NCBI GenBank assembly: GCA_030747175.1
Contig: JASLLE010000020.1
Span: 1-37,628 of the forward strand
DNA length: 37,628 nt
Direction of reading: 5' to 3'
DNA from: Dehalococcoidia bacterium
Lineage (GTDB): Bacteria; Chloroflexota; Dehalococcoidia; Lucifugimonadales; Lucifugimonadaceae
Part shown: positions 8,088 through 16,171 of the stretch, piece after piece
Layout: every line of letters begins with the position of its first letter
How positions within the stretch are numbered: the first letter of the stretch is position 1
The notes under the pieces: model-generated
Database searches by the model: none
Told to the model about the DNA's origin: nothing
The model's input: only the letters and a program-made list of their open reading frames with translations
Position numbers and translations under genes: made by a program

Positions 8088-9212
8088 ATGATGACGAACA
8101 GGGAACGCCTGCTGGCGATCCTGGATGGCAAGAGTCCGGACCGGATTCCGTGGATCCCGCGCATGGAAATCTGGTACCTGGCGCAACGCCTCGCCGGGAC
8201 GCTGCCGCCCGAGTATGAAGACATGCGCCTGGGCGAAATACGCGCCGACCTGCGCATGGGCAACCCGGCGCGGACCGGCCGCGTTTTCACCACGCGTATT
8301 CGCGGTGTGGATGCCATCGTACGCAGGGACGGGCTGCGCACCACCACCGAGTACATAACGCCTTACGGGACAGTGAGCCAGACGGCGCAACGGACCGAAG
8401 AGCTGGACGCCGTGGGAATCCAACCGCTCGTCGTCGACAAGATGCTCAAAGGTCCCGGCGACTACGACGCCGTGATGCACATCTTCGAGAACATGCAGTG
8501 GTACCCCTGCTACGAGGAGTACGAGGCCTACGACCGTGACGTCGGCGACGATGGACTACCGATGGTCGGGATCGGCGATGTCCCGTTCCACCATTACCTG
8601 GGCGATCTTTCAGGATACGAGACGGCGTACCTGGACCTTTTCGATAATCCCGGACAGGTCGAAAACCTCCTGGATACGATCTCGCAGGTGTACAGGGAGC
8701 GCATGTGGCCGGTGGTGGCCGAGTCACCGGCGCGGCTTCTGCTCCACGGGGCGCACTTCGCTTCCCAGACCACGCCCGCGCCCTACTACGATCGGTACAT
8801 CACTCCCTATGTACGCGAGTTCACGGATTACGTACACAAGTACGGCAAATCCGTAGCACAGCACGCCGATAACGACAGCCTCGAGATTCTCGATCAACTG
8901 CAAGAATCCGGTTACGACATGCAGGAGTGCCTCGTCACATCCCCGATGGTCCCCTTGAGCCTCCGCACCGCCCGGGAACACTGGGGCGACTCGATGATCA
9001 TCTGGGGCGGATTGCCCTCCGTCATTCTTGAGGAGAGCACGCCAGAAGAGGAGTTCGAGGAGTACATGGAAGACCTGTTCCGGGCGATCTCGCCTGGCGA
9101 CGCCTTCATCCTCGGCATCGCCGACAACGCCATGCCCACCTCAATGATCTCTCGCATGAGGCGCGTGAGTGAAATGGTTGAGGAGTACGGCAATTACCCG
9201 ACCGCCAACTGA
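8088..9212 (+). CDS. Uroporphyrinogen decarboxylase-family (MtaA/CmuA-like) methyltransferase 2
   Basis: 374 residues. The start at 8088 has AGGGAGG eight bases upstream; an adjacent ATG at 8091 is equivalent. The opening MMTNRERLLAILDGKSPDRIPW is the family signature. The expected zinc region reads QHADND (H259, D261), again His-x-Asp rather than His-x-Cys, with a cysteine at C281. IIWGGLPSVILEESTPEEEF corresponds to the 'WGG' segment of the family. It is clearly diverged from the preceding paralogue and more acidic. The two enzymes may serve different steps, for example substrate demethylation and transfer to an acceptor, with the corrinoid protein encoded 49 bases downstream. The methyl donor and acceptor cannot be read from sequence. 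Confidence 0.82.
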   Translation: MMTNRERLLAILDGKSPDRIPWIPRMEIWYLAQRLAGTLPPEYEDMRLGEIRADLRMGNPARTGRVFTTRIRGVDAIVRRDGLRTTTEYITPYGTVSQTAQRTEELDAVGIQPLVVDKMLKGPGDYDAVMHIFENMQWYPCYEEYEAYDRDVGDDGLPMVGIGDVPFHHYLGDLSGYETAYLDLFDNPGQVENLLDTISQVYRERMWPVVAESPARLLLHGAHFASQTTPAPYYDRYITPYVREFTDYVHKYGKSVAQHADNDSLEILDQLQESGYDMQECLVTSPMVPLSLRTAREHWGDSMIIWGGLPSVILEESTPEEEFEEYMEDLFRAISPGDAFILGIADNAMPTSMISRMRRVSEMVEEYGNYPTAN

Positions 9213-9261
9213 CCGGGATGATCCGATCCCCGGCCGTCTTGAGTTAAGTAAGGACAAACCC

Positions 9262-9906
9262 ATGGACTTTAACGACCTGGCCCAGATGGTTATCAGCGGC
9301 GATAACAAAGGCGCTGAATCGTGGACGCAGGAGGCGCTCGATTCCGGCGTCGAGCCGGCGGCGATCATCGATTCCGGGCTGATCCCCGGGATGGAAGAGG
9401 TTGGACGCCGTTTCAAGAGCGCTGAATATCACATGCCGGAGGTTCTCATCTCCGCACGCGCAATGAAGGCCAGCCTTGCGCTGGTCAGGCCATTGGTGAC
9501 GGATTCCGGCATCGAGCCCAAAGGCCGGGTCGCCATCGGCACGGTACGCGGAGATCTGCACGACATCGGGAAAAACCTGGTCGGCATGATGCTTGAAGGC
9601 GCCGGTTACGAAGTCAACGACCTCGGCGCCAACGTAGCCCCCGAGGCTTTCGTGGACGCGGTGGAGAACGGCGGCGCTGACCTGATATGCCTGTCCGCCC
9701 TGCTCACGACCACGATGCCGATGATGAACTCCACGATAGAAGCGCTCACCCAGGCTGAAGTGCGTGGCCGCGTCGGCGTGATGATCGGCGGAGCGCCGGT
9801 CAACCAGGCCTACGCAGACCAGGTTGGAGCGGACGGGTACGCCCCTGATTCGGCAACGGCGGTGGAAGTGGCCGACGCGCTTATGAAGAAACGGGCCGCC
9901 GGTTGA
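9262..9906 (+). CDS. Corrinoid (cobalamin-binding) methyltransferase carrier protein, MtbC/MtmC-type
   Basis: 214 residues. The ATG at 9262 follows AAGGA. Residues 1-85 are the helical cap domain (GLIPGMEEVGRRFKSAEYHMPEVL is its usual signature). Residues 88-214 are the Rossmann-like B12-binding domain with GTVRGDLHDIGKNLV; H100 of D-x-H-x-x-G is the expected lower cobalt ligand. LSALLTTTM and GGAPVNQAYADQVGADGYAPD are the later nucleotide-tail contacts. The protein shuttles a methyl group on cobalt between methyltransferases in the cytoplasm. It closes the operon begun by the two UroD-like genes. The activator encoded divergently at 6117-6821 is its probable reactivation partner. Confidence 0.93.
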   Translation: MDFNDLAQMVISGDNKGAESWTQEALDSGVEPAAIIDSGLIPGMEEVGRRFKSAEYHMPEVLISARAMKASLALVRPLVTDSGIEPKGRVAIGTVRGDLHDIGKNLVGMMLEGAGYEVNDLGANVAPEAFVDAVENGGADLICLSALLTTTMPMMNSTIEALTQAEVRGRVGVMIGGAPVNQAYADQVGADGYAPDSATAVEVADALMKKRAAG

Positions 9907-9965
9907 TTGCCGGGTGAACGACGAAACGCCCCCGAAACGGTCCATTCTTCACGCCTTCCTCACAA

Positions 9966-9995
9966 TTGAACAGGTAGCGTTTACGATTGTATTGT
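9966..9995 (+). promoter_or_regulatory. Candidate sigma-70-type promoter for the GlpA-like operon
   Basis: TTGAAC (9966-9971), an 18-base spacer and TATTGT (9990-9995) lie in the only AT-rich patch of the gap, about 55 bases before the ATG at 10050. Matches are 4/6 for each box. This is found by eye only. Confidence 0.35.
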
Positions 9996-10049
9996 TCGTT
10001 GCAATTTACAGATCGACTGCCCTGTCGCCGCTCCCGGGAGAGGAATTGA

Positions 10050-11546
10050 ATGCCAGATAAGTTTGACGTCGCCATCATTGGCGGCGGCGTAGTGGGCTGC
10101 GCCATAGCCCGAGAACTCAGCCGTTACCAGCTTCGTGTCGTGGTGCTGGAACGGGCCGCCGACGTGGCCCGAGGAACCAGCGGAAAGAACAGTGGCGTAG
10201 TCCACACCGGGATCAACGTACCCACCGGCTCACGGAAGGCCGCACTTAACGTAGCGGGCGCCCGGGTGTTTGAGGACTTCTGCAAAGACCTTGACGTTCC
10301 GTTTGATCGGGTCGGCAAGGTGATCGTGGCGCTGGAGGAAGACCAGACCCCGGACCTTGAGTCATTGATGGCTCGCGGTATCGCAAACGGCGTGCCGGAC
10401 CTGGAGATCATCGACTCCGCGACGCTCAAGCGCATGGAGCCCAACATCTCCGGCGCGGCCGCCCTCAACGTGCCGACGGCGGCCATCGCCTGTCCTTACT
10501 CCCTGAATATCGCCCTTGCGGAGTCCTCCGCCGAGGCCGGCGTTGAGTTCATGCTGAATTCACCCGTGACCGCGATCAACGGGGACGAGGGCGACTTCCA
10601 GATAACGACCCCCGGCGGCACCGTGAACGCGGCGCTCATCGTCAACTCGGCCGGTTTGTTCTCAGACAAGATCGCCCGGATGGTAGGCATCAAGCGCTGG
10701 CGAATCTGGCCGTGCAGGGGCGAGTACGTCATCCTGGATAAACGCGCCGGCAGCCTGATCAACAGCATGGTCTACCCAGTGCCGCCAAAGGGTGGCGCTG
10801 GACTCGGCGTCCACATCACGCCCACCACGGACGGCAACATCCTCCTGGGACCGTCTGCCGACTACACAAACGACGCGGACGACGTTCGCACGACTCCAAA
10901 GATCCGAAGGCAGCTTCTGAAAGAAGCCGCCGAGTTCCTGCCGGCGCTCAGCCCGCGGGACGTGATCACCGCCTACTCCGGGATGCGGCCAAAACTCGTA
11001 CCGTCGAAGGTCGGCGGATTTGGCGACTTTGTCCTCGAAGAGGTACCCGAGCAACTGGGAATGATGAACCTGGTGGGAATCGAATCGCCGGGACTCACGG
11101 CATCGCCCGCCATCGCGGACGAGATCTCGGGCTGGGTGCGTGAACGCATCCCGGCGAAGAAGAACAGCAACTTCAAGGGAAAGTGGACCGCCGTGGATCG
11201 CGTCCGAGACGAGACCCCCGAGAAGATCGACGCCCTTATCGGCGAAGACCCCGCATACGGCGAAATCATCTGCCGCTGCGAGATGGTCACACGCAAAGAA
11301 ATCATCGACTCGATCAATAACGGTTTGGAGGCAACTTCACTGAACGCCATCAAGTACCGCTCGCGGGCCACGATGGGCCGCTGCCAGGGCGGATTCTGTG
11401 GACCCCGGATTATCGACCTGCTTATCGAGAACGGACATTCGCCAGAGTCATTGACCCTGACCGGCGGAGACTCCTGGTTATTCCTCGGCAGCGTTGAGGA
11501 TCTCCGCAAAGGGAGAACCCGGGAAGCGGTGGAGGCCGGCAATTGA
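10050..11546 (+). CDS. GlpA-type FAD-dependent dehydrogenase with C-terminal BFD-like [2Fe-2S] domain
   Basis: 498 residues. The ATG at 10050 follows GGGAGAGGA. VAIIGGGVVGCAIARELSRY is the FAD-binding motif; GTSGKNSGVVHTGINVP near residue 50 is typical of the glycerol-3-phosphate/2-hydroxyglutarate oxidase branch of the DAO family. The C-terminal part carries C408-x-C410 (ICRCEMVT) and C445-x4-C450 (GRCQGGFCGP), the four cysteines of a BFD-like [2Fe-2S] domain. In anaerobic GlpABC-type enzymes this subunit oxidises glycerol 3-phosphate. Related operons with DUF1667 are generally annotated the same way, but the substrate here is unproven. The stop overlaps the next start (TTGA), indicating translational coupling and a stable complex. 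Confidence 0.88.
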   Translation: MPDKFDVAIIGGGVVGCAIARELSRYQLRVVVLERAADVARGTSGKNSGVVHTGINVPTGSRKAALNVAGARVFEDFCKDLDVPFDRVGKVIVALEEDQTPDLESLMARGIANGVPDLEIIDSATLKRMEPNISGAAALNVPTAAIACPYSLNIALAESSAEAGVEFMLNSPVTAINGDEGDFQITTPGGTVNAALIVNSAGLFSDKIARMVGIKRWRIWPCRGEYVILDKRAGSLINSMVYPVPPKGGAGLGVHITPTTDGNILLGPSADYTNDADDVRTTPKIRRQLLKEAAEFLPALSPRDVITAYSGMRPKLVPSKVGGFGDFVLEEVPEQLGMMNLVGIESPGLTASPAIADEISGWVRERIPAKKNSNFKGKWTAVDRVRDETPEKIDALIGEDPAYGEIICRCEMVTRKEIIDSINNGLEATSLNAIKYRSRATMGRCQGGFCGPRIIDLLIENGHSPESLTLTGGDSWLFLGSVEDLRKGRTREAVEAGN

Positions 11547-12793
11547 GCTCTCACGAACAAGCAGACGTAGCGGTTATCGGCGGCGGGCCTGCCGGTCTCG
11601 CCGCAGCGGCCGAAGCTAAAGCGGCCGGCGCCAGCCGGGTACTGCTGCTGGAACGAGATGACCGCGTTGGCGGAATCCTGAACCAGCAAGTACACGATGG
11701 CTTCGGCACCAAGGTCTTCAACGAGGCCCTGACCGGTCCCGAGTACGCAGCGATCTACGAGGACCGCGTAAACGAGCGTGAAGTCGAGACCTGGCTCAAG
11801 ACCCACGTCATAAACGTGACCAAAGACCGTCTCATAACGGTGCACTCTGATAAAGGGCTTCGCACCATCGAGGCCGGTTCTGTCGTGCTTTCGATGGGCT
11901 GCCGGGAACGCACCCGTGGCGCTATCGGCACCGCCGGCACGCGGCCCGCCGGCGTATTCACGGCCGGCGCAGTACAGAACTACATGAACGTGCGCAACCT
12001 GGCCGTCGGACGCAAGGTCGTCATCCTTGGGTCCGGCGATATCGGCCTGATCATGGCCCGCAGGTTGAAACTTGAAGGGGCGGAGGTTGTGTGCGTGGCG
12101 GAAATCCTGCCACAGCCAAGTGGCATCGGCGCCAACCTGGTGCGTTGCCTTGAAGACTTCGACATCCCCCTGTACCTCAGCACCACCGTTGTCGAGATAC
12201 ACGGCAAGTCCCGTGTCACCGGCGTCACGCTCGCAGAGGTCGGCCCGAAGATGGGCGAAAAGAAAGGGACCCGCCGCTTTATCGAGTGCGACACCCTTCT
12301 GCTTTCGGTCGGGTTGATTCCTGAGAATGAACTGACAAACAAGATCGGGATCATCACGAACCCGGTAACAACCGGGGCGGTGGTTGATGACTCGTTCAGG
12401 ACGTCAGTTCCCGGCATCTTCTCCTGTGGGAACGTGCTGCAGGTACATGACGTGGTGGACTACGCAACCATGGAATCCGAGAAGGCGGGTACCGCGGCCG
12501 CCATCTGGGCGACAACTGGCAAGCTGCCGGATGCCGATATCAAGGTCTCGGCCGGCGCGGGTCTCCGCTACGTTTTGCCCGCCACCATCAGCGGAACGGA
12601 CGCCGTGGACTTCACCATGCGTTCATGGCGAGAGGAACACGACCAATCCGTCATCTTCAAGAGCGGGGGCGAAGAGGTTCGCCGCCTGAGGATGCCCCAC
12701 ATGGAACCGGCCGGCATGATCCGCGTTCGCGTGGGCAAGGGCCGCTTCCGGCGTATCGTCAACAACGAATTGACCGTGGAGGTAGGAGCTTGA
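11543..12793 (+). CDS. GlpB-like NAD(P)/FAD-dependent oxidoreductase subunit
   Basis: 416 residues. The start is the TTG at 11543, overlapping the previous TGA by four bases, with GGAGG seven bases upstream. It has two Rossmann motifs: VAVIGGGPAGLAAAAEAKAAG (FAD) and KVVILGSGDIGLIMARRLKLEG near residue 155 (second nucleotide). SMGCRERTRGA and PGIFSCGNVLQVHDVVDY are typical of the pyridine-nucleotide-disulfide-oxidoreductase-like subunit that accompanies GlpA-type dehydrogenases and DUF1667 proteins. The usual redox-active CxxC of disulfide reductases is absent, so it more likely passes electrons between the GlpA-like partner and an acceptor. It is coupled on both sides by TTGA overlaps. Confidence 0.86.
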   Translation: MSSHEQADVAVIGGGPAGLAAAAEAKAAGASRVLLLERDDRVGGILNQQVHDGFGTKVFNEALTGPEYAAIYEDRVNEREVETWLKTHVINVTKDRLITVHSDKGLRTIEAGSVVLSMGCRERTRGAIGTAGTRPAGVFTAGAVQNYMNVRNLAVGRKVVILGSGDIGLIMARRLKLEGAEVVCVAEILPQPSGIGANLVRCLEDFDIPLYLSTTVVEIHGKSRVTGVTLAEVGPKMGEKKGTRRFIECDTLLLSVGLIPENELTNKIGIITNPVTTGAVVDDSFRTSVPGIFSCGNVLQVHDVVDYATMESEKAGTAAAIWATTGKLPDADIKVSAGAGLRYVLPATISGTDAVDFTMRSWREEHDQSVIFKSGGEEVRRLRMPHMEPAGMIRVRVGKGRFRRIVNNELTVEVGA

Positions 12794-13155
12794 ACTCGAC
12801 AGTCATCTGCATCGTCTGTCCGGTAAGTTGTCCCTGTGAAGTTGAGTGGACAAAAGAGGGCGGCGTAACAAAAGTCGAAAATAACCAGTGCAAGCTGGCG
12901 TTTGAGTATGTCGAGGGTGAACTTTTCGATCCCCGGCGCATGCTGACGACCAGTGTTCCGGTAGACGGCGGCAACTGGCCGCTCGTCAGCGTTAAATCGC
13001 ATGTCCCGATCCCGAAAGACCAGATGCTTAATGCGATGAAAGCAATCGGAGACCTTCGCGCCAAGGCGCCGATCAAGGTTGGTGACGTGATCATGCCGGA
13101 CTTCATCGGTTCCGGCGCCGACCTTGTTGCGACCAGGAACGTTGCCGTAGCCTGA
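12790..13155 (+). CDS. DUF1667 protein, cysteine-rich small redox subunit
   Basis: 121 residues from the TTG at 12790, which overlaps the preceding TGA (TTGA) and has GAGG upstream. The N-terminus holds C7, C10, C14 and C16 (CIVCPVSCPCEV), plus C34 in NNQCKLAFEYVEGE; these are the DUF1667 positions thought to bind Fe-S or metal. The later stretch PIPKDQMLNAMKAI and VGDVIMPDFIGSGADLVATR is also characteristic. DUF1667 genes typically follow GlpA/GlpB-like pairs in Firmicutes, Thermotogae and Chloroflexota, where the protein is presumed to be a third electron-transfer subunit. Its function has not been shown directly. It is the last gene of the three-gene unit; 182 bases of non-coding DNA follow. 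Confidence 0.87.
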   Translation: MNSTVICIVCPVSCPCEVEWTKEGGVTKVENNQCKLAFEYVEGELFDPRRMLTTSVPVDGGNWPLVSVKSHVPIPKDQMLNAMKAIGDLRAKAPIKVGDVIMPDFIGSGADLVATRNVAVA

Positions 13156-13185
13156 GCGCGCTGGCCGGACCGATGCTCCCGGTAA

Positions 13186-13191
13186 TAGAAT
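13186..13191 (+). promoter_or_regulatory. Possible -10 element upstream of the LarA-like gene
   Basis: TAGAAT in TAATAGAATCGG, 5/6 to the -10 consensus, lies about 150 bases before the start at 13338. No convincing -35 is visible. The same hexamer occurs at 27013 before the CBS gene. Confidence 0.22.
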
Positions 13192-13337
13192 CGGCCCAGA
13201 TTACACCCGGATATCACGATGTCTTCGTGGCTTCCCGGTCTGGGGAGAAGAAAGTAAACGCTCCGTCCTGACTCGGTCAGCCAGCAGGCTCGGAACACAC
13301 GTCCGATCGAGACAGAGACCGGAATGAGGAACTCGCC

Positions 13338-14639
13338 ATGGTCGCCAGAACAACAAAAAAGGTGATTCTGCCCTACGGAAGTACAACGATGGAGGCAGAG
13401 GTCCCCGGGGGACGAGAACTGGCGACCCTGGAAGTAGCAGACGTTCCACAGGTCCCCGATCTTACGAACGCCATCCGCAAGGCCATCGAGAACCCGATCG
13501 GCCTCGAAAAGAACATTTACGAGATCGTTCAGCCGGGCGAGACGGTCGCCATCATCGTGTCGGACGGAACCCGGAAGACACACGTCGACGAGATCCTGCC
13601 CATCCTCCTGGGCGGCCTCGCAGGCGCCGGCATCCGTGACGAAGACATCACGTTCGTCTTCTCGACCGGCACCCACAGGGCCACCAACGCCGAGGAACAG
13701 AAGATCATTCTTGGCGAAGACATCTATCAGCGCTTCAAGAACCAGCTCGTCAATCACGACGCCCACGACCCGTCCACGCACGTTTACATAGGGACGACTG
13801 CGCGTGGCACGAAGGTCAAGATAAACAAACAGGTGCATGAAGCGGATCGCATCATCGCCACGGGCGCCGCGGTCCTTCACTACTTTGGCGGTTACGGCGG
13901 CGGCCGAAAATCGGTCGTACCCGGCGTCGCCTCCGTCGATACCATCGCCACCAACCACGCCATGAATCTGGACCCCGATAGCGACCGCATCAATCCCGCG
14001 GTCCGCATCGGCGGACTGGACGGCAACCCGGTGGCGGAGGACCTGCTGGAAGCCACCAAGTTGACGCACGTTGATTACGTCATCAATACGGTGATGAATC
14101 GCGACAGCCAGATAGCGGGGATCTTCGCCGGCGAACTCGATGCGGCGTTTGAAGCCGCCCGTCTGTTCGCCCATGAACTTTTCGCTGTGAACATCCCGGA
14201 ACAGGCCGATGTCGTTATCGCCGCGTCCGCAGCGTCGTTCAACTTCGTCCAGACGCATAAAGCGCTGTTCAACAGCTACCAGGCCGTCAAACCGGAAGGC
14301 CGGATCGTGCTGGTCACGCCGTGCACCGAGGGTCTCGGCGGCGAGCAGTTCGCCAAGTGGATTCGGCTCGGAAACCGTTCTGCGATCATCGCCGGGCTCC
14401 GCGAGCAAAGCGAGATAAACGGGCAGACCGCCCTGTCCACTGTTGAGAAGGCGCCGATCACTCTTATGGTGACCGACATGGATGAAGAAGACGTGCAGAC
14501 GCTGGGCGCACGGAAAGTCGCCACGCTCCAGGAAGCCGTCGACTTGGCGTTCAGCGAGGTGACAGCGTCCGGGGCGAGCGACCCGAACTACTACTCCATG
14601 CCGTCCGCCGCGTACACGGTGCCCTTCCTTCCCGAATAA
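13338..14639 (+). CDS. larA: Nickel-dependent lactate racemase family protein (LarA homologue)
   Basis: 433 residues, normal LarA length. The ATG at 13338 follows GAGG at eight bases. Landmarks matched to Lactiplantibacillus plantarum LarA are SDGTRKTH (D76, R79), GTHR (H113), H181 in AAVLHYFGG, K191 in GGGRKSVVPG and H207 in ATNHAMN. The spacings H181 to H207 (26) and K191 to H207 (16) equal those of H174/K184/H200, which hold the nickel-pincer nucleotide. The cofactor site is therefore intact. LarA-family enzymes racemise or epimerise alpha-hydroxy acids; many homologues act on acids other than lactate. LarB, LarC and LarE, needed to build the cofactor, are not in this window. The redox operon upstream suggests hydroxy-acid metabolism (inference). 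Confidence 0.87.
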   Translation: MVARTTKKVILPYGSTTMEAEVPGGRELATLEVADVPQVPDLTNAIRKAIENPIGLEKNIYEIVQPGETVAIIVSDGTRKTHVDEILPILLGGLAGAGIRDEDITFVFSTGTHRATNAEEQKIILGEDIYQRFKNQLVNHDAHDPSTHVYIGTTARGTKVKINKQVHEADRIIATGAAVLHYFGGYGGGRKSVVPGVASVDTIATNHAMNLDPDSDRINPAVRIGGLDGNPVAEDLLEATKLTHVDYVINTVMNRDSQIAGIFAGELDAAFEAARLFAHELFAVNIPEQADVVIAASAASFNFVQTHKALFNSYQAVKPEGRIVLVTPCTEGLGGEQFAKWIRLGNRSAIIAGLREQSEINGQTALSTVEKAPITLMVTDMDEEDVQTLGARKVATLQEAVDLAFSEVTASGASDPNYYSMPSAAYTVPFLPE

Positions 14640-14669
14640 TCAACGGTCATAAGCATCCGGGGGAAGCGG

Positions 14670-15506
14670 ATGTACTTCAAGATCCTGGTTCCGCTGGACG
14701 GATCAACGCTCGCCGAACGGGCGCTATCGGTTGCGCGCGCGCTGGCGCGGCGTTGCGCCGCCGACCTTGAACTCTTGACGGTGGTCCCGGACGGCGACGG
14801 AGACAGGTCTTCGGCGACAGCGGCCCCTTACCTTGCGGCCATCGCCGAACAGGCTGAGTCTGAATCTGATCCCATCAAGTGCCACGTTGTTCAGGGAGAC
14901 GCCGCCCCGGGAATCGTCGACTTCACCCGCAGCCAGGGCTTCAGCCTCATAGTGATGGCAACTCATGGCCGGACCGGCTTCGTCAGAGGTCTCCTCGGGA
15001 GTGTTACCGACCAGGTCATCCTCAACTCCCCTGTCCCCGTGCTGGTCGTAAATGGCGGTTCCGCTCCGGTCCCGGACCTCGGCGAAATGATCGACAACGT
15101 CATTATCCCGCTGGACGGCTCAGAGCTGGCGGAATCGGCGATCGAACACGGCGAAGCAGTAGCCGAGGCGTTCGGCGCCGATCTGGCTTTACTGCGAGTG
15201 GCGGCGTCAAACGCCAACTCCATCGAGCGTTCACTGGCCCGGCATTACCTGGACGGCATCGCGTCCTCGCTGAACGTCAAAGGATCAGAAATAAAGCAGC
15301 ACACGCCGACCGGTGACCCCGGGGAAACGGTGATCGCGACCGGAGCAAGTTTGCCGAACTCTTTGATCGTCATGACAACACGCGGCACCTCCGGCTTGAA
15401 GCGCAGGATGCGCGGCAGTGTGGCAGACCGGGTAGTAAGGGGCACGACCGTTCCGACGATGGTGATTCCGCCCGTGGCGGCATTCACCGGCCGTTGTATG
15501 GACTAA
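14670..15506 (+). CDS. Tandem-domain universal stress protein (UspA family)
   Basis: 278 residues in two Usp domains. Domain 1 (about 1-132) starts MYFKILVPLDGSTLAERAL and ends with the ATP-type loop ATHGRTGFVRGLLGSVTDQV followed by SPVPVLVV. Domain 2 (about 142-272) starts VIIPLDGSELAESAI and ends TRGTSGLKRRMRGSVADRVV. The G-x2-G-x8-G-S pattern suggests that both domains can bind ATP. Such proteins respond to stress in the cytoplasm, but the specific role is unknown. The start is the ATG after GGGGGAAGCGG, 30 bases downstream of the LarA-like stop, so the gene may be co-transcribed with it. A second Usp gene converges from the other strand. Confidence 0.9.
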   Translation: MYFKILVPLDGSTLAERALSVARALARRCAADLELLTVVPDGDGDRSSATAAPYLAAIAEQAESESDPIKCHVVQGDAAPGIVDFTRSQGFSLIVMATHGRTGFVRGLLGSVTDQVILNSPVPVLVVNGGSAPVPDLGEMIDNVIIPLDGSELAESAIEHGEAVAEAFGADLALLRVAASNANSIERSLARHYLDGIASSLNVKGSEIKQHTPTGDPGETVIATGASLPNSLIVMTTRGTSGLKRRMRGSVADRVVRGTTVPTMVIPPVAAFTGRCMD

Positions 15507-15549
15507 GGCAGGCGAACGGTTCCCGCCGGGCGTGAATTGGCCGGGATGT

Positions 15550-15969
15550 TCAGCACCGGCCTGGTTTCAGATGTGCATCGAGAACACGCACCTCGCAATC
15601 GGCGTCCTCCGACACCATCCGTGAATACGAGCCTTGAGTTCTCTCGCCCGGCGGTCGGGATGAGCCGGTATACATCGCTATCAGATCGATTTGTTCGCGC
15701 TCGGCGATCTCACAGATGCCTTCGGGGACCGTGTCTGCGTCAACCTGTTCAAGCCTGCACCGCACCCCTCGAGTCGTCGCCGTGAGCACCTGTCGGATCA
15801 GCTTGCCGGTCATCTCGCCGCGTTCGTGTTCATCGACGTCTGGAACTCGAACATTGCAGATCACTATTTCCGCATTCCCGGGCTTCATCTGGATATCGGC
15901 CTCGACGCGATAGATAACCCGTTCCGCCAGTTCAGTTCCGTCCACGGGAACCAGAATCCTGGGACCCAT
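15550..15969 (-). CDS. Single-domain universal stress protein-like
   Basis: 139 residues, start ATG at 15969 with AGGAGG seven bases upstream. MGPRILVPVDGTELAERVIYR is the Usp opening with the first beta strand and Asp. IDLIAMYTGSSRPPGERTQGSYSRMV is a degenerate version of the nucleotide loop: the usual HG-R-x-G-x8-GS pattern is only partly kept. ATP binding is therefore doubtful. It converges with the tandem Usp gene, with a 43-base gap, and has two closely spaced inverted repeats upstream (15995-16068). Confidence 0.82.
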   Translation of the reverse strand: MGPRILVPVDGTELAERVIYRVEADIQMKPGNAEIVICNVRVPDVDEHERGEMTGKLIRQVLTATTRGVRCRLEQVDADTVPEGICEIAEREQIDLIAMYTGSSRPPGERTQGSYSRMVSEDADCEVRVLDAHLKPGRC

Positions 15970-15994
15970 CTGATCCTCCTGTTTATCGGCGAAT

Positions 15995-16068
15995 ACCGAT
16001 CGCGAACTGTAGGCAGCGATCGGTCGACACAGGCCCGAATCGCCGTCTCTGGCGGGCGGCGATTTCGG
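15995..16068. repeat. Two adjacent inverted repeats upstream of the single-domain Usp gene
   Basis: ACCGATCGC (15995-16003) pairs with GCGATCGGT (16016-16024). CCGAATCGCC (16035-16044) pairs with GGCGATTTCGG (16058-16068) with one extra T. They lie 26 to 100 bases upstream of the ATG at 15969 on the minus strand, a plausible operator or leader position. The remainder of the gap 15970-16171 shows no gene. Confidence 0.4.
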
Positions 16069-16171
16069 CTTCCGACAGTGTTCCTCGTGACGCCTGATAG
16101 AGACGTGAGGACGCGGCCAACCGAGTGTTGGTGGCGTGAGAAACAGGATTCGGGTTAAGAGCGCGGGGGAA

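Noticed and set aside
10973-12202. 409-codon minus-strand frame across the GlpA/GlpB-like genes
   Set aside because: Shadow of two well-supported, overlapping oxidoreductase genes; no motifs of its own.
12759-14408. Long open frame (549 codons) on the minus strand antisense to the LarA homologue
   Set aside because: It has no family similarity or ribosome-binding site and spans the DUF1667 and LarA genes. Such antisense frames are expected in GC-rich coding DNA.
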